Shown: one piece after another, positions 44,275-46,267 of the stretch
Layout: every line of letters begins with the position of its first letter
Position numbering within the stretch: position 1 is the first letter of the stretch
Assembly (NCBI GenBank): GCA_934130355.1
Contig: CAKOXV010000012.1
Span: forward strand, 1 to 46,267
Source of the DNA: an uncultured Clostridia bacterium
Lineage (GTDB): Bacteria > Bacillota > Clostridia > TANB77 > CAG-508
Direction of reading: 5' to 3'
DNA length: 46,267 nucleotides
Translations under genes and position numbers: made by a program
The notes under the pieces: model-generated
What the model saw: the letters and a program-made list of their open reading frames with translations, nothing else
Databases searched by the model: none
Told to the model about the DNA's origin: nothing

Positions 44275-45270
44275 ATGATTAAACAAATATTAGTATTTGC
44301 AAGAAAAACAACAAAACTTACAATACTTATAGCTGTTTCAATATTTTTAATAATATGTGCAGTGGCATTATTTTTTAAGCCAATATATGCGGTAACAATA
44401 AATGGAGAGCAAGTAGGATATAGTAAAGATAAGAGCAAATTACAAACAAGAATAAATAAATACATGGAAACTGGAGAAGGCGGAGAAAATAGTAATATTG
44501 CATTTGTACAAATAGATAATATGCCAGAATATAAAATGTGCTTATTAAAAAGAAATATAGTTACTAATGATGATGAAATATTTGAAAAAATCAAACAAAC
44601 AGGAGTTGTATATTATAAATATTATGCAATAATGGAAGGCGAAGAAGAAAAAGCTTATGTTTCGAATTTTTCAGAAGCAGAAGAAATTGTAACACAACTA
44701 AAAGAAAAAGAAAGTAACAATATTGGAGAAATAGCAATACTAGAAGTATATAATACAGAATTAAAAGAATTTTCAGAGATTGAAGCAACAGTTGCCTCAT
44801 TGTATCAACAAAAAGTAGTAGAGGTAAAAAGAAAAGTTTCTTCTGGAAAAGTTAATACATCAATGAATTTATCTTATGATAATGCAAGTTTGAATATAAA
44901 TTTAATAAGACCAATATCAGGAATATTAACATCAAGATTTGGGGAATCTAGTAGAATAAGATCAAGTAGGCATACAGGACTAGACATAGCTGCATCATCA
45001 GGAACAAAAATAAAAGCAGCAGCAGGGGGAACAGTAACATTTTCTGGATATAAAAATTCATATGGATATATGATAGTAATTAATCATGGAAATGGTGTTG
45101 AAACATATTATGGACATTGTAGCAAATTATTTGCAAAAGAGGGACAAAAAGTTGAACAGGGAGAAATAATTGCAGCTGTGGGAAATACAGGAAACAGTAC
45201 AGGTCCACATTTACATTTAGAAATTAGGTTAAATGGAGTGGCATATAATCCACAAAATTATTTATACTAA
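44275..45270 (+). CDS. Membrane-anchored M23 (LytM-type) endopeptidase
   Basis: This 331-residue protein has one N-terminal membrane helix (about 15-38) and an outside part. Residues about 205-331 are an M23 peptidase: zinc ligands His233 and Asp237 in RHTGLDIAA, His314 in PHLHLEIR, and catalytic His281 in YGHCSKL. The middle (about 40-190) may be a G5-like or inhibitory domain. It would cut peptidoglycan crossbridges. Some M23 proteins in spore-formers (SpoIIQ-like) act in engulfment, but nothing specific shows this. The start is ATG 44275 after AGGGAGAA. Confidence 0.9.
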   Translation: MIKQILVFARKTTKLTILIAVSIFLIICAVALFFKPIYAVTINGEQVGYSKDKSKLQTRINKYMETGEGGENSNIAFVQIDNMPEYKMCLLKRNIVTNDDEIFEKIKQTGVVYYKYYAIMEGEEEKAYVSNFSEAEEIVTQLKEKESNNIGEIAILEVYNTELKEFSEIEATVASLYQQKVVEVKRKVSSGKVNTSMNLSYDNASLNINLIRPISGILTSRFGESSRIRSSRHTGLDIAASSGTKIKAAAGGTVTFSGYKNSYGYMIVINHGNGVETYYGHCSKLFAKEGQKVEQGEIIAAVGNTGNSTGPHLHLEIRLNGVAYNPQNYLY

Positions 45271-45276
45271 AAAATT

Positions 45277-45309
45277 GAGGGTTTACCTAAAAAGGGACCC
45301 TCTTTATTT
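45277..45309 (+). terminator. Terminator of the M23 gene
   Basis: GAGGGT pairs with ACCCTC (45297-45302) and a T-rich tail follows. It overlaps the end of the minus-strand mecA. Confidence 0.65.
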
Positions 45310-45891
45310 ATGTACAAAAAAATTTAAACATTTTGTAATGGCATCCTTAGGGAAAATTGGCTTTCCATATTCACTTAAAATGTTATTAATTTCTAGTGAT
45401 GATTGAACATTTTGACCAAATTCACTAAAAAATGTTTTTATATACTCGACTGCTAAAGTATAGAAATTTTCATTTATGAGTGTTAAATAATAAGCTTGTT
45501 TATAATATATTAATGCAAAATTTTTTGAAATTTCGTTTAAACATAAAAATTCTAAACTATTTAGAAAATTGCATAAATTTATAAAGTCATCAAAACTTTC
45601 AAATTTAAATGTAAAATCATTATAGCTTTTTTGATTTATTTTCTCATTCTTGAGTTTCGTTATTGTGAAAACACATTCATTATCGGAAAGAACAAGTGCT
45701 TCAACTAATAATTGAGAATCTTCAGGTTTAAAGTTTAACTTTTTTTCTGCTTGTATAAGCATATTATTTAAAAGCTTTTGTGAATCAGTAGAATTTGAAA
45801 AAAAACTTTCTGCTGATAAATTGTTTGCTTTCATTTCATTTATAGAAACTTTTATACGTATTTTTGTATCATCTAATTTTTCAAATTTCAT
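45304..45891 (-). CDS. mecA: MecA-family adaptor protein
   Basis: This 195-residue protein fits MecA/YpbH, adaptors that bring substrates to ClpC-ClpP. The start MKFEKLDDTKIRIKVSINEM, followed by a short helix and FFSNSTDSQKLLNNMLIQAE, is the N-terminal domain. The C-terminal domain (about 95-195) is the ClpC-binding part. Similar length to Bacillus MecA (about 218), slightly shorter. The ribosome binding site is GGAGG. It is read away from the RNA candidate to its right. Confidence 0.88.
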   Translation of the reverse strand: MKFEKLDDTKIRIKVSINEMKANNLSAESFFSNSTDSQKLLNNMLIQAEKKLNFKPEDSQLLVEALVLSDNECVFTITKLKNEKINQKSYNDFTFKFESFDDFINLCNFLNSLEFLCLNEISKNFALIYYKQAYYLTLINENFYTLAVEYIKTFFSEFGQNVQSSLEINNILSEYGKPIFPKDAITKCLNFFVHK

Positions 45892-45918
45892 TACTAACCT
45901 CCAATATCTTATACATTC

Positions 45919-45947
45919 ATTATACTACTAAAAATATTATATTTAAA
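45919..45947 (-). promoter_or_regulatory. Probable mecA promoter
   Basis: On the minus strand TTTAAA (45942-45947) and TATAAT (45919-45924) are 17 nt apart, about 30 nt before the mecA start. Confidence 0.5.
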
Positions 45948-46123
45948 GGAACAATTTTTTCCAACTAAAGAGTTGCTAAACAATGCTTAAAATATAACCT
46001 AGTACAAGACACATAATAGCACTGCTGAGCTTATATGTATATATTGAAAACACTTCGAATTTTGGGCAAGCTAAACTTTCGTATAAAATCTAATAGTGCC
46101 AAAAGCGCCTCTTTCACTTAGTC

Positions 46124-46217
46124 CAAAAATTAATATATTACTATGGAATAAGGCAAAGACCCCCGACGAAGACCCCAGCTATGTTTTTGACATGGAATAG
46201 TAATATATTAATTTTTG
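46124..46217 (+). repeat. 21-bp perfect inverted repeat
   Basis: Left arm 46124-46144 and right arm 46197-46217 are exact reverse complements, both AT-rich except the closing C-G. They flank a C-rich 52-nt loop. There is no transposase, so this is read as RNA structure rather than an insertion sequence. Confidence 0.9.
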
Positions 46218-46231
46218 ACGTGAACATTCCT

Positions 46232-46267
46232 CGTATAATGGATATATATTCATTATACGTTTTTTTT
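46232..46267 (+). terminator. Terminator of the right-edge RNA
   Basis: CGTATAATG (46232-46240) pairs with CATTATACG (46251-46259) and eight T residues follow to the window edge. Confidence 0.85.

Larger units (their letters stand above)
46005..46267 (+). ncRNA. Structured RNA candidate ending in a terminator
   Basis: The 376-bp region 45892-46267 has no ORF but dense structure. Arms 46125-46144 and 46197-46216 pair perfectly over 20 bp (21 with the flanking C-G), closing a 52-nt loop. That loop holds two GACCCC motifs (46158 and 46171). Upstream, AGCTT/AAGCT and GCACT/AGTGC pairs and a GGG at 46074 could form further helices. A terminator with a T run (46232-46267) shows a + strand transcript ending here. 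A family such as raiA, 6S or another ornate Firmicutes RNA is possible, but I cannot name it. The 5' end is a guess, and no consensus promoter is clear. Confidence 0.55.

Noticed and set aside
46124..46217. Inverted repeat as the end of an insertion sequence
   Set aside because: No transposase ORF lies nearby, arms are only 52 nt apart, and a terminator follows, so RNA structure fits better.

Overview
The window is a piece of a very AT-rich bacterial chromosome with short gene spacing, strong AGGAGG-type ribosome binding sites and many TTGACA/TATAAT-like promoters. Endospore genes are spread through it: spmA, spmB, spoIIR, ypeB, a GerMN-domain gene, an alpha/beta-type SASP and a CotF pair. 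UgtP-like lipid glycosyltransferase, MecA and AbrB homologues are also present. Together these point to a spore-forming, low-GC Gram-positive of the class Clostridia. The exact genus cannot be read from this window.

Region 1 (1-9.6 kb) is an operon for a Gram-positive type IV secretion (conjugation-type) channel. It holds the end of one VirB6/TrbL-like membrane protein, a complete second paralogue, an NTF2/VirB8-like membrane-anchored protein, a 1136-residue membrane-anchored protein with two predicted cysteine-peptidase domains, and a second VirB8-like protein with duplicated domains. It ends at a strong terminator. Region 2 (9.7-24.1 kb) is mostly housekeeping and sporulation: GerMN protein, a Pro-rich small protein, rsmI, an AbrB-like regulator, spmAB, a structured intergenic RNA candidate, an MBL hydrolase with murA, spoIIR, a UDP-sugar pyrophosphorylase and a phosphosugar mutase. 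It also holds a small type VII-effector-like locus (coiled-coil protein plus a frameshifted LXG-like/C39 protein), a TtcA-like thiolase, tRNA-Arg(CCT) and tadA.

Region 3 (24.1-32.5 kb) has the classic SRP RNA-dnaX-ybaB-recR block, a 55-residue small gene whose ribosome binding site lies inside the recR terminator, a UgtP-like glycosyltransferase, ypeB, a SASP, murF and a DnaJ-like co-chaperone. Region 4 (32.5-35.5 kb) has its own strong promoter and encodes two unknown small proteins and a VirD4/TraG-type coupling ATPase. This is the missing motor for the region-1 channel, placed about 23 kb away. Region 5 (35.6-46.3 kb) holds an SbcD/SbcC-like nuclease pair with a transglutaminase-like protein, prfA, pcrA, two spore-coat proteins, an M23 peptidase, mecA, and a second structured RNA candidate at the right edge ending in its own terminator.

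The most interesting features are: the type IV secretion system split across ordinary chromosome with no relaxase, integrase or att site in the window; the doubled peptidase protein; a short acidic DELF-like motif shared by the coupling protein and the transglutaminase-like protein; and two unassigned structured RNAs near 13.1 and 46.1 kb.
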